Assembly: GCF_900141705.1 (NCBI RefSeq)
Contig: NZ_FQYM01000017.1
Span: 1-64,000 of the forward strand
Origin: Fibrobacter sp. UWP2
Lineage (GTDB): Bacteria; Fibrobacterota; Fibrobacteria; Fibrobacterales; Fibrobacteraceae
Reading direction: 5' to 3'
Length of the DNA: 64,000 nt
Shown here: positions 37,031 to 45,772 of the stretch, piece by piece
How the letters are laid out: each line of letters starts with the position of its first letter
How positions within the stretch are numbered: position 1 is the stretch's first letter
Program-made: the position numbers and the translations under genes
Notes under the pieces: generated by a model
Seen by the model: only the letters and a program-made list of their open reading frames with translations
The model's database searches: none
What the model was told of the DNA's origin: nothing

Positions 37031-38866
37031 ATGAAGAACGTTGATACAATTGCCGTTTTAGACTTTGGCGGGCAGTACGCCCACCTGATTGCTAACCGCG
37101 TGCGCCGCTTGGGCGTGTTTACCGAGATCCACTCCCCTGCCGCCCCGGTTTCTGAACTCGAAGGCGTGAAGGGCATCATCTACAGTGGCGGCCCCAGCAG
37201 CGTGTACGCGGCCGACGCACCGGAATACAATCCTGAAATTTTGAACCTCCCGGTGCCGAAACTCGGCATCTGCTACGGTCACCAGCTCATCGCCCAGCAG
37301 TTGGGCGGTCACGTGGAACCGGGCAAGGTCAAGGAATACGGCATTGCCGACCTCATCGTCGGCGACGAAAAGTGCCCGCTTTTGAAGGGACTCCCGAAGG
37401 CCAGCCCCATGTGGATGAGCCACGGCGACCAGGTCACGAAGCTCCCCGAGGGCTACAAGATTGTGGCCAGCACCAAGGACTGCGAAATCGCCGCCGTCGC
37501 TTTTGACAGCGACAAGCCCGAACGCCAGATTTTCGGCATCCAGTTCCACCCCGAAGTCACCCACAGCAAGTTCGGCATGAAGTTGCTCGAAAACTTCGTG
37601 GACTTCACGGGTGCCAAGAAGACCTGGAACATGAAGAGCTACCTGCCGCTCATCACGGAACGCATCAAGGAACAGGTCAAGGACCGCAAGGTATTCCTGC
37701 TCGTGTCCGGCGGCGTGGACTCCACCGTTGCATTCGTGCTCCTGAACCGCGTGCTCGGACCGGAAAAGGTTCTCGGCCTGCATGTGGATAACGGCATGAT
37801 GCGCCTCGGCGAATCCCAGAAGATTATGGACTTCCTCACGAAGGAAGGCATGAACAACCTCAAGATCCGCGATGCAAGCGAACACTTCCTCGCAAAGCTC
37901 AAGGGCGTGACCGCGCCGGAAACCAAGCGCGGCATCATCGGTAAGGAATTCTTGACGGTGAAGGACGAGGAAATGGCGAAGCTCAACCTCGATCCGAACC
38001 AGTGGATGATGGCGCAGGGCACCATCTACCCCGACACCATCGAAAGCGGCGGCACCAAGAACGCCGACAAAATCAAGACGCACCACAACCGCGTGCAAGA
38101 AGTTTTGGATCTCATGGAAAAGGGACTCGTGCTCGAACCGCTCGCCGACCTGTACAAGGACGAAGTCCGCGCCCTCGGCGAAGAACTGGGCATTCCGCAC
38201 AACCTCGTGTGGCGTCACCCGTTCCCGGGTCCGGGTCTCGGCGTTCGCCTGCTCTGCAGCGACGGCAAGTTCACCGATGACCTCGTGAAATTCGATGATG
38301 TTCGCGACACATCAGGCCAGTCCCTCGCCGACTACCTGAAGGCGAACAACATCGCTGGCCGCCTGCTCCCCATCAAGAGCGTGGGCGTGCAGGGCGACGG
38401 CCGTACCTACGCACAGCCGTTCCTCATCACCACACCGGGCCTTAGCTGGAAGGATTGCGAAAAGTTCTCTACCGAACTTGCCAACCGCTTCAAGGCCATC
38501 AACCGCGTGATTTACCAGATTGGTTCTGTTGCAGATGAAGACCCGAAGCTTGTGGAACAGTACGCCACTCGCGAAAACTTCGATACGCTCCGCAAGTTCG
38601 ACAACATCTGCACCGAATTCCTGCAGGCAAACGATTTGTACGAAAAGATTTGGCAGATGCCGGTCGTACTCGTCCCGCTCCGTACGGCAAACAAGCCCTG
38701 CATCGTGATGCGCCCGGTGAACTCCACCGAAGCCATGACCGCCAACTTCGCCGAAATCGACCAGGGAATGCTCGCAGGACTCTGGCGCAAGTTCGAAGCC
38801 GAAGGCGCCGGCAGCCTGTGGTACGACGTGACGCACAAGCCTCCTGGAACCATCGAATGGGAGTAA
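37031..38866 (+). CDS. guaA: GMP synthase (glutamine-hydrolysing), long type
   Basis: This 611-residue enzyme converts XMP to GMP using ATP and glutamine. The N-terminal glutamine amidotransferase has Cys81 in GICYGHQ and His/Glu in GIQFHPEVTHS; the ATP-pyrophosphatase has SGGVDS near Ser226; the dimerisation end reads KPPGTIEWE. Typical bacterial GuaA has about 510-525 residues. The extra ~90 residues lie in the C-terminal region between HPFPGPGLGVR and the end (LLPIKSVGVQGDGRTY..., IWQMPVVLVPLRT), which resembles the long eukaryotic form. No Shine-Dalgarno is seen and the upstream -10-like region nearly touches the ATG. Confidence 0.95.
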   Translation: MKNVDTIAVLDFGGQYAHLIANRVRRLGVFTEIHSPAAPVSELEGVKGIIYSGGPSSVYAADAPEYNPEILNLPVPKLGICYGHQLIAQQLGGHVEPGKVKEYGIADLIVGDEKCPLLKGLPKASPMWMSHGDQVTKLPEGYKIVASTKDCEIAAVAFDSDKPERQIFGIQFHPEVTHSKFGMKLLENFVDFTGAKKTWNMKSYLPLITERIKEQVKDRKVFLLVSGGVDSTVAFVLLNRVLGPEKVLGLHVDNGMMRLGESQKIMDFLTKEGMNNLKIRDASEHFLAKLKGVTAPETKRGIIGKEFLTVKDEEMAKLNLDPNQWMMAQGTIYPDTIESGGTKNADKIKTHHNRVQEVLDLMEKGLVLEPLADLYKDEVRALGEELGIPHNLVWRHPFPGPGLGVRLLCSDGKFTDDLVKFDDVRDTSGQSLADYLKANNIAGRLLPIKSVGVQGDGRTYAQPFLITTPGLSWKDCEKFSTELANRFKAINRVIYQIGSVADEDPKLVEQYATRENFDTLRKFDNICTEFLQANDLYEKIWQMPVVLVPLRTANKPCIVMRPVNSTEAMTANFAEIDQGMLAGLWRKFEAEGAGSLWYDVTHKPPGTIEWE

Positions 38867-39978
38867 TGGAATCTCGCGATAAGACCATCATCCGCACGAG
38901 CGTCGTGGGGATTTTGGCAAACGCGTTCCTTTCGGGGTTCAAGGCCGTCATTGGCCTCATGACCAATTCCATTGCCATCGTACTTGATGCGGTGAACAAC
39001 CTCTCCGACGCGGCGGCATCGCTCATTACCATCATCGGCACCAAGCTCGCTGGGCGTGAACCCGATAAAAAGCACCCGTTCGGCTACGGCCGCATCGAAT
39101 ACCTGAGCGCCCTCGTGATTTCGCTGCTGGTGCTATATGCGGGCATCACGTCGCTTACGGAATCCATCAAAAAAATCATCACGCCCGAAACACCCGATTA
39201 CAACGTCCCGGCGCTTGTCATTGTGGGAGTCGCGGTGCTCGTAAAAATCGGGCTCGGCATTTATGTGAAGCGCGTGGGCGTCAAGGTCCATTCCGACTCG
39301 CTTGTGAATTCTGGCGAGGACGCCCGCCTCGACGCTGTCATCTCGACATCAACACTGGTGGCTGCCATCGTGTTCATGGTGTTCGGCGTCTCGCTCGAAG
39401 CGTACCTCGGCGCCGTCATATCTCTCGTCATCATCAAGTCGGGTTTCGAAATGATCCGCGACACCGTCTCGCGCCTTTTGGGCGAACACGTCGATGCGGA
39501 ACTCGCCCGCGATATCAAGGCTACTGTCCGTAGTTTTGACGGCGTGAAAGGCGTGTACGACCTGGTGCTCAACAACTATGGCCCAGACACCTACAACGGC
39601 TCGGTACACATCGAGGTGCAAGACACCTGCACCGCCGCCGAAATCGACGAACTCATCCGCGGCATTACCGAAAAGGTCTACGCAGAACACCAGGTGATAC
39701 TCTCCGGCATCAGCGTCTACTCGCAAAACACGAAGGACGCAGCAATTAGCGCCATGCAAAAACAAATTTACCAAGCCGTCCTCGCCCACCAGTATGTGCG
39801 CGGCGTCCACGGATTCTACATGAACGAGGCGAAAAAGAAAATCCGCTTTGACGTAGTGGTGAGCTTTGACGCAGGCAACCGTCGCGAAGTCTACGAGGCC
39901 ATTCGCCAGGAAATCGAGGGCCTCTACCCCGATTATTCGCTCGAGATGACCCTCGACATCGACTTCAGCGAAATCTAA
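38866..39978 (+). CDS. Cation diffusion facilitator family exporter
   Basis: This 370-residue protein has six helices and a cytoplasmic C-terminal domain. The helix-2 site reads NNLSD (N-xxx-D) and the helix-5 site EDARLD (D-xxx-D). Zinc CDFs normally have an HD or DD pair with HD, so the N-D-D-D set points to manganese- or iron-type export; that is an inference from known CDF classes. A C-terminal extension beyond the usual length carries two ferredoxin-like segments. The ATG at 38866 overlaps the guaA stop (TAATG). It converges with a metal permease gene by 4 bp. Confidence 0.88.
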   Translation: MESRDKTIIRTSVVGILANAFLSGFKAVIGLMTNSIAIVLDAVNNLSDAAASLITIIGTKLAGREPDKKHPFGYGRIEYLSALVISLLVLYAGITSLTESIKKIITPETPDYNVPALVIVGVAVLVKIGLGIYVKRVGVKVHSDSLVNSGEDARLDAVISTSTLVAAIVFMVFGVSLEAYLGAVISLVIIKSGFEMIRDTVSRLLGEHVDAELARDIKATVRSFDGVKGVYDLVLNNYGPDTYNGSVHIEVQDTCTAAEIDELIRGITEKVYAEHQVILSGISVYSQNTKDAAISAMQKQIYQAVLAHQYVRGVHGFYMNEAKKKIRFDVVVSFDAGNRREVYEAIRQEIEGLYPDYSLEMTLDIDFSEI

Positions 39979-40178
39979 GCCAATCCACCGAACTCAAAAC
40001 CGGCGTCTTCCACAGCATCCCTGAGCGCAGCCTCGTCGACCTCGCCCTCGATGGTGAGAGTGTTCTTGGAGACGTTCGCCTCGGCGGCCGTGACGCCGGC
40101 CAGCTTGGAAGCGGCCTTTTCTACGCTCATTTTGCAGTGGTTGCAAGACATTCCCTTGACAACGAAAGTCTTGGACAT
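39975..40178 (-). CDS. Possible separate HMA metallochaperone from an internal start
   Basis: Within the permease gene a perfect GGAGG (40188-40184) sits five bases before an in-frame ATG at 40178. Translation there would give a 67-residue protein that is exactly the HMA domain (MSKTFVVKGMSCNHC...), comparable to CopZ-type chaperones. It may be a real second product or the remnant of a formerly separate gene that fused with the permease. Confidence 0.45.
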   Translation of the reverse strand: MSKTFVVKGMSCNHCKMSVEKAASKLAGVTAAEANVSKNTLTIEGEVDEAALRDAVEDAGFEFGGLA

Positions 40179-41333
40179 AGAAGCCTCCATTTGGATTTTG
40201 CTCTTTTTGGGGAACTTAGAATAAATAATGAACGCCACCAAGAGCCCCGCCATCACGTAGTCGAATACGCCCAGGGCATGGTGGCCTGTAGCGACGACGC
40301 TTGCGTCGGGAAGCATGTAGGTAAGGAAGGTATCCATCATGAACGAATCGACGATCCAGCCAAACAAAAGTGCACCGCCGGCAATGCTCAGCAAGTAGGC
40401 TACCAGGGTCCGCTTGCCAAAAGCCTTCCCCACCACAAGCATCGAAGCGATGCTCGTCGCAGGACCCGCCATCAAGAGAACGAGGGCGGCCCCCGGAGTG
40501 AGCCCCTTCGCCACAAGCGCCAGCGCAAGAGGGATCGAGCCCGTAGCGCAGGTGTACATGGGCATCGCCAAGATGAGTACCGCCAGCATGCAGAGGATAG
40601 GATACTGGCGGAGCGCCATAAAGAAATCGCTGGGGACAAAAGCCGAAATCAAGGCACCAAGCGCAAGGCCGATCAACAGCCACTTGCTCACGTTCGCCAC
40701 CATGTCCACAAGGCCGTAGCGGATGGTCTCCGCGAGTTTGCCGGCAAAGGTCGTCGGAATTTCGCGTTCTTCGCAGCAGTGGCCGTCGCAACCGCCTTGG
40801 CATTCAAAATGGTCGTGGTCATCATCGTCATGATCGTGGCATTCGCAATGCTCGTGTTCATGCCCATGATCGTGGCATTCGCAATGCTCGTGTTCATGCT
40901 CATGCTCCTCTACGGTTTCGTTCCGCGAGGCGAAATTCGTCAACACGCCCCCAAACAAAGCCGTCGCAAAGGCGGCAATCGGGCGCAGAATCGCAAAAGG
41001 CAACCCGAGCAGCGAATATGTCGCCAAAATGGAATCCACACCGGTCGCGGGCGTCGAAATCAAGAACGAAACGCTCGCCCCCTTGCTAGCCCCCTCGCGG
41101 TGGAGCGCGATGGCCGTGGGGATCACGCCGCACGAACATATTGGGAGCGGGATTCCAAAAATGGTAGCCCAAAGGACCGACTTGAATGTCGGTTTGGAAA
41201 TCTTGGGAACGTAGAGCTTTTGCGGAATCCACACGTGCAAAATTCCCGCCAGCAAAAAACCGAGCAGCAAGAATGGAGCCATCTCCGCCAAGAGCATGAC
41301 AAAAGAATGCAAAAAAGACATGAGGATTTCCAT
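39975..41333 (-). CDS. SO_0444-type Cu/Zn efflux permease with His-rich loop and C-terminal HMA domain
   Basis: This 452-residue membrane protein has an N-terminal permease half with FGIPLPICSCGVIPTAIALHREGASKGASVSFLISTPATGVDS, the CxC-type metal motif of the family. A cytoplasmic or periplasmic loop at about 140-190 is packed with His, Cys, Glu and Asp, including two EHEHCECHDH repeats. The second permease half follows. At residues 386-452 lies a heavy-metal-associated domain (GMSCNHCKMSVEKA, Cys397 and Cys400). It probably exports zinc or copper. It is 2 bp downstream of the ArsR-type regulator and belongs to its operon. Confidence 0.87.
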   Translation of the reverse strand: MEILMSFLHSFVMLLAEMAPFLLLGFLLAGILHVWIPQKLYVPKISKPTFKSVLWATIFGIPLPICSCGVIPTAIALHREGASKGASVSFLISTPATGVDSILATYSLLGLPFAILRPIAAFATALFGGVLTNFASRNETVEEHEHEHEHCECHDHGHEHEHCECHDHDDDDHDHFECQGGCDGHCCEEREIPTTFAGKLAETIRYGLVDMVANVSKWLLIGLALGALISAFVPSDFFMALRQYPILCMLAVLILAMPMYTCATGSIPLALALVAKGLTPGAALVLLMAGPATSIASMLVVGKAFGKRTLVAYLLSIAGGALLFGWIVDSFMMDTFLTYMLPDASVVATGHHALGVFDYVMAGLLVAFIIYSKFPKKSKIQMEASMSKTFVVKGMSCNHCKMSVEKAASKLAGVTAAEANVSKNTLTIEGEVDEAALRDAVEDAGFEFGGLA

Positions 41334-41335
41334 AA

Positions 41336-41653
41336 CTATACGCCTTCTTTCTTATGCAGAATGTGAGAGAGACCCGTGCGGAAAATGAGGCCGATGTGCT
41401 CGTCGTCCTGCGAATAGAAAATCTGACGGCCCACACGGCGCGGCTTCACGAGGTTCGCCGTGCGCAAAATGCGCAGCTGGTGGCTGACCACCGACTGTTC
41501 AAGTTGCAGTTTCTCGGCAATTTCGTTGACCGAAATCTCGCCGTCCAAAAGAATCTGGATGATGCGGATGCGGGTCGTATCGCCAAAGAACTTGAAGAAT
41601 TCAGCCAGTTCAAAAAGCGTATCCATAGAGAGGGATTCGGTCTTTTTTGTCAT
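41336..41653 (-). CDS. ArsR/SmtB-family metal-sensing repressor (CzrA-like)
   Basis: This ~105-residue winged-helix protein has the recognition segment VNEIAEKLQLEQSVVSHQLRILRTANLVKPRRVGRQIFYS. The last helix reads DEHIGLIFRTGLSHILHKKE, which fits exactly the alpha-5 zinc site D-x-H-x10-H-xx-H of CzrA/SmtB sensors. There is no CxC-type alpha-3 site. It should release DNA on binding Zn2+ (or Co/Ni). I start at ATG 41653; a TTG 18 bases upstream is possible. An operator palindrome lies just upstream. Confidence 0.9.
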   Translation of the reverse strand: MTKKTESLSMDTLFELAEFFKFFGDTTRIRIIQILLDGEISVNEIAEKLQLEQSVVSHQLRILRTANLVKPRRVGRQIFYSQDDEHIGLIFRTGLSHILHKKEGV

Positions 41654-41693
41654 CGCACTGCCCTTTTTCAAGAAAAATCATTGCTTTTTTAAT

Positions 41694-41713
41694 ATATGAA
41701 CATTCGTTCATAT
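41694..41713. promoter_or_regulatory. ArsR/SmtB-type operator
   Basis: A perfect inverted repeat ATATGAAC - ATTC - GTTCATAT matches the ATA-TGAA core expected for this regulator family. It covers the predicted transcription start of the regulator-permease operon, so bound repressor would block initiation. Confidence 0.8.
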
Positions 41714-41718
41714 CTACA

Positions 41719-41747
41719 TATATACAAACAATCAAACCTCTTGTCAA
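41719..41747 (-). promoter_or_regulatory. Promoter of the metal-efflux operon
   Basis: On the minus strand TTGACA (41747-41742) and TATATA (41724-41719) are 17 bp apart. The operator begins immediately downstream. Confidence 0.8.
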
Positions 41748-41797
41748 CCTATTTTGGCAAGTTTTTTTGAAAATGGCGTTTTTAGGCTAAAAAAGGC

Positions 41798-41908
41798 AAA
41801 AAAAAGACTCGGTGCCGCCACGAGAGAAAATGGAAAGCACCGAGTCAAGACACCCAAGTCCGATACCCTGCGACTACAAGACATTGTCGCGAGTAAAAAC
41901 AAACCTGT
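41798..41908 (-). ncRNA. Candidate small RNA divergent from proA
   Basis: On the minus strand a perfect 10-bp stem (GACTCGGTGC / GCACCGAGTC, 41846-41837 and 41815-41806) with a 21-base loop is followed by eight T residues, an intrinsic terminator with no gene upstream of it. A second small stem pairs GCGAC/GTCGC at 41870-41890. A weak promoter (TTGTTT-17-TATTTT, 41943-41915) would yield about 105-110 nt. It does not end any annotated gene. Confidence 0.35.
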
Positions 41909-41948
41909 ATCTTTAAAATAATCTATCGTGTGACGAAAAACAAGTTTC

Positions 41949-41960
41949 TATATTAATATT
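41949..41960 (+). promoter_or_regulatory. -10 element abutting the proA start
   Basis: TATATT at 41949-41954 is followed by six bases and the ATG at 41961, so the mRNA is probably leaderless. No convincing -35 box is visible. Confidence 0.6.
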
Positions 41961-43232
41961 ATGAGCATAAATTATTCCAACTTAGAACAATACGCCGACG
42001 AATTGGCGAATTTGGCGAAAAAAGCGGGTCGCAATCTGCGCACCGTGAGTGCCGAAAAAAAAGCCCAAGTTCTCCGCCTGGTGGCGGAACGGATCCGTGC
42101 ACAAAAATCAGAAATCCTCGCCGAAAACGCGAAGGACTGCGAAGCTTTCAAGGACAAACTCTCGGAAGCCATGCTGGACCGCCTGACATTGAATGACGCC
42201 CGCATCGAGGCCATGGCCAAAGGCGCCGAAGAAATTGCAGAATTTACCGACCCGCTGGGCCGCGTGCTCGAAAGCCGCGAACTCCCCAACGGGATCCAGA
42301 TCAGCCGCGTGTCCGTGCCCATGGGCGCCATCTTCTTCATTTACGAAAGCCGTCCGAACGTAACGATTGACGGCGCATGCCTCTGTTTTAAATCGGGCAA
42401 CGCCGTGGTGCTCCGCGGCGGCAAGGAATCGCTCAACTCCTCCAAGTTCCTCGCAGGAATCTTCCGCAAGGCGCTTGCCGACTGCGGACTCGACCAGGAT
42501 GCCGTGCAGCTGGTGGAGAACCCCGACCACGCCCTCGTAACGCTTCTGCTGCAAAAGAACGAGGCCCTGGACCTCGTGATTCCCCGCGGTGGCGAACGCC
42601 TGATCCGCGCCGTGGTGGAACAGAGCAAGATCCCCGTCATCAAGCACTTCAACGGCATCTGCCATGTGTACGTGGACAAGTCCGCCGACATTGAGATGGC
42701 TCGCGAAATCCTCATTAACGCAAAAACGCAGCGCACCGGCGTGTGCAACGCCATGGAATGCGTGCTGTTCGACCGCGCCCTCAACAAGGCGAGCGTACTC
42801 TCACTCGTGAAAACCCTACAAGACAAGGGAGTGGAATTCTTTGGCGATGCCGAAGCACAAAAGGAAATCACAAACGTGCAAGACATTGGCGACGACGCCA
42901 ACTACCACCACGAATACCTCGCCCTCAAGGCGAGCGTCAAGTTCGTGGACGGCGTGAAGGGCGCCTGCGACCATATCGAGAAATACAGTAGCCGCCACAC
43001 CGAGGCAATTGTTGCAAAGGACACTGCAGCACTCGACTACTTTGCCGCAAACGTTGATAGCAGCAGCGTGATGCTAAACGCGAGCACCCGTTTTGCCGAC
43101 GGCGGGCAGTACGGCCTGGGCGCCGAGGTGGGCATCAGCACCGACAAGATCCACGCACGCGGGCCCATGGGCGTCGAGAGCCTGTGCACCTACAAGTGGA
43201 TTTTGCGTGGAACAGGACAAATAAGACAGTAG
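41961..43232 (+). CDS. proA: Gamma-glutamyl phosphate reductase
   Basis: This 423-residue NADPH-dependent enzyme makes glutamate-5-semialdehyde in proline synthesis. Landmarks are IFFIYESRPNVTIDGACLCFKSGNAVVLRGGKE, VIPRGGERLIRAVVE, the catalytic Cys in KTQRTGVCNAMEC, and RFADGGQYGLGAEVGISTDKIHARGPMG. No proB is in the window. The gene stands alone, with a leaderless-type promoter and its own terminator. Confidence 0.96.
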   Translation: MSINYSNLEQYADELANLAKKAGRNLRTVSAEKKAQVLRLVAERIRAQKSEILAENAKDCEAFKDKLSEAMLDRLTLNDARIEAMAKGAEEIAEFTDPLGRVLESRELPNGIQISRVSVPMGAIFFIYESRPNVTIDGACLCFKSGNAVVLRGGKESLNSSKFLAGIFRKALADCGLDQDAVQLVENPDHALVTLLLQKNEALDLVIPRGGERLIRAVVEQSKIPVIKHFNGICHVYVDKSADIEMAREILINAKTQRTGVCNAMECVLFDRALNKASVLSLVKTLQDKGVEFFGDAEAQKEITNVQDIGDDANYHHEYLALKASVKFVDGVKGACDHIEKYSSRHTEAIVAKDTAALDYFAANVDSSSVMLNASTRFADGGQYGLGAEVGISTDKIHARGPMGVESLCTYKWILRGTGQIRQ

Positions 43233-43234
43233 CT

Positions 43235-43265
43235 CGGCTCATTAATATACGAGCCGTCTTTTTAA
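43235..43265 (+). terminator. Terminator of proA
   Basis: CGGCTC (43235-43240) and GAGCCG (43251-43256) form a stem with a 10-base loop, followed by TCTTTTT. Confidence 0.7.
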
Positions 43266-43286
43266 TAAGCATTTTTCCGCAAGCAA

Positions 43287-45254
43287 CTAGCGGATTGTAA
43301 TTCTAGACGTCTTGTACTTGGTACGTACTAGGTACGAACCCGTGGCTATTGAACCGAGGGAGATTTCGTTACCGCGACCTCTGCGAAGCACGACGCCGTT
43401 CAAGTCGAGCAAAGCCCAGTCGGTGACACTAGACAGGTAAACCTTGCGGTCGCGGACAGTCAGACGGAACGCCGCCTCCCCCGCCACAGGCTTCACCACG
43501 GTCTTCGAAGAGTCTATCGCCTCCCCAAAACGGATGTTCCCCACCTTGAGGGCTCCGCCAAGACCATCGGCCGTGAGGAAGAAATCCTGCACGCCCGCGA
43601 GCTCGGGAAGGTTGGTGCACTGCACCTCGATCCACTTGGAGGATTCGCACGTGGAGGGGACCTCGCACTTGGAGATGACCTCCCCCTTTTTGCTTTCGGT
43701 ACGCAGGCTGAGCGTTCCACCGGAGCACTCCTTGAGTTCGACCTTCACGCCCGCCCCCACGATGGAGTCGGTAATCACATTCTCGAACAGCGCATACCCG
43801 CCGTCCTTGATGTTCAGCTGGTCGTCGGCATCGAGACTCACGCGGATACCGTTGTCAAAGCCGTTGCCGGGGATGGAGTCTCGGATGATGCGCAAAAAGT
43901 CCAGACGGTCAAGTTCCGCATAGTGCTTGCCCTTTGTAATCTCGATAAAGTTTGACCCACGTTTGAGCTTCGTCGGGATGTACACGACGGACTTCTCGGG
44001 GAACTCGCTCCAGGCGCCCGTAAGCGGCAACGCCACCTCCTGTGTTTTGCCGTTGATGTCCACAAAGTGGGAACTCCCGTTGGCACCATCCTCGGTCCAG
44101 TTGTTGTCGTAGCGGTAGCGGATCAGGTAGTCGCCCGCCTGCGGGATGATCATGGGCAGGCGAATCTTGCTGTCGTCGTAGTTGATGTAGGCGACAAACT
44201 CGCCGTTCGAAGCCTTGGAACTGCTGGAAATTTCCACGTGCGTAAGGGCCCCGTGTTCGGCTTCAGCGCTCAGGTAGCGGCCCAAAAAGGGCTGACCCAT
44301 CTCGGGCCAGTTGTCTTCGGTGAAAACCAGGTCGCGCACCTGGATGTACGAATTGCCGCCGTCGTTCTTGTCGTAATAGTGGTTCACAAAGCGCAAGCGG
44401 TTCACGCCCTCGAACGCCTCGCCACCCGCAGGACCGTAGTAGCGGCCGTAGCGGCTAAGGAGAATCGTGCCACCGCCATTCAAGAGCGCCTTGCCGCTGC
44501 GGTCCACGTAGCCGCCGTCAATGCGGTTCGAGCGGCCGACCGTCGTCTTGTAAGAATTGTTCTCGAGGTCGGCTCCCTTCTTGCAGCAGTTGTCCCAGGC
44601 GGTAAAGAGGAAGTACTTGCCGTTGTGCTCGATGAGGCTTGCCCCCTCGACGCCCGAACCTCCGCGGTTCGCGATGTTTTGCATTTTGGCGCCGTTCTTG
44701 ACCTTGCCTGTTGTTTCGTCGAGTTCCAGGATGTGGATGCCCGTGCCCCACGAACCGAAAGCCATCCAAACCTTGCCGTCCAAGTCCTTGAGCACCGCAG
44801 CGTCAATGGCGTTGTAGGCGTCGGTCTTGACCGTATGGATGACCTCGCCCTGGTCCGTCCAGCCGTAGCCGGGCTTGGTCGGGTCGATTTCCTTGCTGCT
44901 CATGAAGCCCATGCCCGAAGAGCGGATGCCCATCTCGGAGCCGCAATAGTACATGCGGTATTCCTCGCCAACGTAATGAATATCCGGCGCCCAGATGTCG
45001 ATCATGTTCGGGGCGTAGTCGTAAAGCCACTGCGAAAATTCCGGCATGGCGGGCTCGCCGTTCTTCCAGTTGTAGGCATCCTCGGAGAACTGCATGAGCA
45101 TGTGGTTGTCCGTCGTGGCGAGCGCGTAGCCATCCTCGTAGCGGATGATGTCGGGATCGTGCCCCGCCCAACGAGATTCCTTAGCGAACCAATCGGCGGC
45201 AATGGCGTTGGTCAGAACTGTGGTAAGCAGCAAGGCGCCAAAACGAATATTCAT
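43287..45254 (-). CDS. Secreted GH43 enzyme (arabinanase-like) with CBM6-like modules and C-terminal sorting-like domain
   Basis: This ~655-residue protein has a signal peptide ([16 protein letters not shown]). A five-blade GH43 catalytic domain spans about 20-320, with the three acids in GHDPDI (base), YNAIDAAV and GVEGASL. WAPDIHY and the [18 protein letters not shown] segment resemble endo-1,5-alpha-L-arabinanases. A CBM6-like module follows (YLSAEAEHG...VAYINY...[11 protein letters not shown]...[15 protein letters not shown]), then a second beta module. The tail ([22 protein letters not shown]...[17 protein letters not shown]) is like type IX secretion sorting domains. It probably degrades pectic arabinan. 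RBS GGAG precedes the ATG at 45254. Confidence 0.85.
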   Translation of the reverse strand: MNIRFGALLLTTVLTNAIAADWFAKESRWAGHDPDIIRYEDGYALATTDNHMLMQFSEDAYNWKNGEPAMPEFSQWLYDYAPNMIDIWAPDIHYVGEEYRMYYCGSEMGIRSSGMGFMSSKEIDPTKPGYGWTDQGEVIHTVKTDAYNAIDAAVLKDLDGKVWMAFGSWGTGIHILELDETTGKVKNGAKMQNIANRGGSGVEGASLIEHNGKYFLFTAWDNCCKKGADLENNSYKTTVGRSNRIDGGYVDRSGKALLNGGGTILLSRYGRYYGPAGGEAFEGVNRLRFVNHYYDKNDGGNSYIQVRDLVFTEDNWPEMGQPFLGRYLSAEAEHGALTHVEISSSSKASNGEFVAYINYDDSKIRLPMIIPQAGDYLIRYRYDNNWTEDGANGSSHFVDINGKTQEVALPLTGAWSEFPEKSVVYIPTKLKRGSNFIEITKGKHYAELDRLDFLRIIRDSIPGNGFDNGIRVSLDADDQLNIKDGGYALFENVITDSIVGAGVKVELKECSGGTLSLRTESKKGEVISKCEVPSTCESSKWIEVQCTNLPELAGVQDFFLTADGLGGALKVGNIRFGEAIDSSKTVVKPVAGEAAFRLTVRDRKVYLSSVTDWALLDLNGVVLRRGRGNEISLGSIATGSYLVRTKYKTSRITIR

Positions 45255-45398
45255 ATTGTACTCCAAATTCCTCTTCCCCACACAAAAAATATATATAAAA
45301 GAACCCATTTTTCAGCAACGCTCCGTTATCGCATAGATGAATTATCCACGAGATTCGGGGCTTTTCTATATTGTTTAAAAAACCGTAGCGAGGTCATC

Positions 45399-45749
45399 GT
45401 GAAATTTGAAGAAATTCTCAAGGAAATCAAGTTCGAAGTGGAATTTGGCGGCGTGAAGCTCGCGCCGGCCATTGTGCAAGACGCCGACAAGGGCGACGTG
45501 CTGATGATGGCCTGGATGGACGAGGAGGCGCTCCGCCGGACGCACGAATGCGGCGAGATGGTATTCTGGAGCCGCAGCCGCAAGGAATACTGGCACAAGG
45601 GCGACACCAGCGGCAACGTAATGACCGTGGTGGAATGGGCCGCCGACTGCGACAGTGACGCGCTTTTGTTCAAAGTGCGCATGCAGGGGCCGCAGGTGGC
45701 CTGCCACACGGGCGCCCGCAGCTGCTTTTTCAAGAAGTGCGACAAGTAG
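45399..45749 (+). CDS. hisI: Phosphoribosyl-AMP cyclohydrolase
   Basis: This 116-residue cytoplasmic enzyme opens the ring of PR-AMP in histidine synthesis. Conserved blocks are [33 protein letters not shown], the metal-binding [11 protein letters not shown] and [16 protein letters not shown] start at GTG 45399, with GAGGT just upstream, because it gives the normal HisI length; the same frame is open far upstream only as an antisense reading through the GH43 gene. No other his genes are near. Confidence 0.93.
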   Translation: MKFEEILKEIKFEVEFGGVKLAPAIVQDADKGDVLMMAWMDEEALRRTHECGEMVFWSRSRKEYWHKGDTSGNVMTVVEWAADCDSDALLFKVRMQGPQVACHTGARSCFFKKCDK

Positions 45750-45772
45750 AAGTTCAATAGGGAGACCTTGCC

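Noticed and set aside
41806-41846. Hairpin with GGCACCGAGTC-like sequence reminiscent of the tail of Cas9 tracrRNA
   Set aside because: No cas gene, repeat array or anti-repeat lies in the window. The resemblance is limited to the short terminator stem.
44067-45398. Long in-frame extension upstream of hisI
   Set aside because: It runs antisense through the GH43 gene; the hisI GTG at 45399 gives the family length and has a ribosome binding site.
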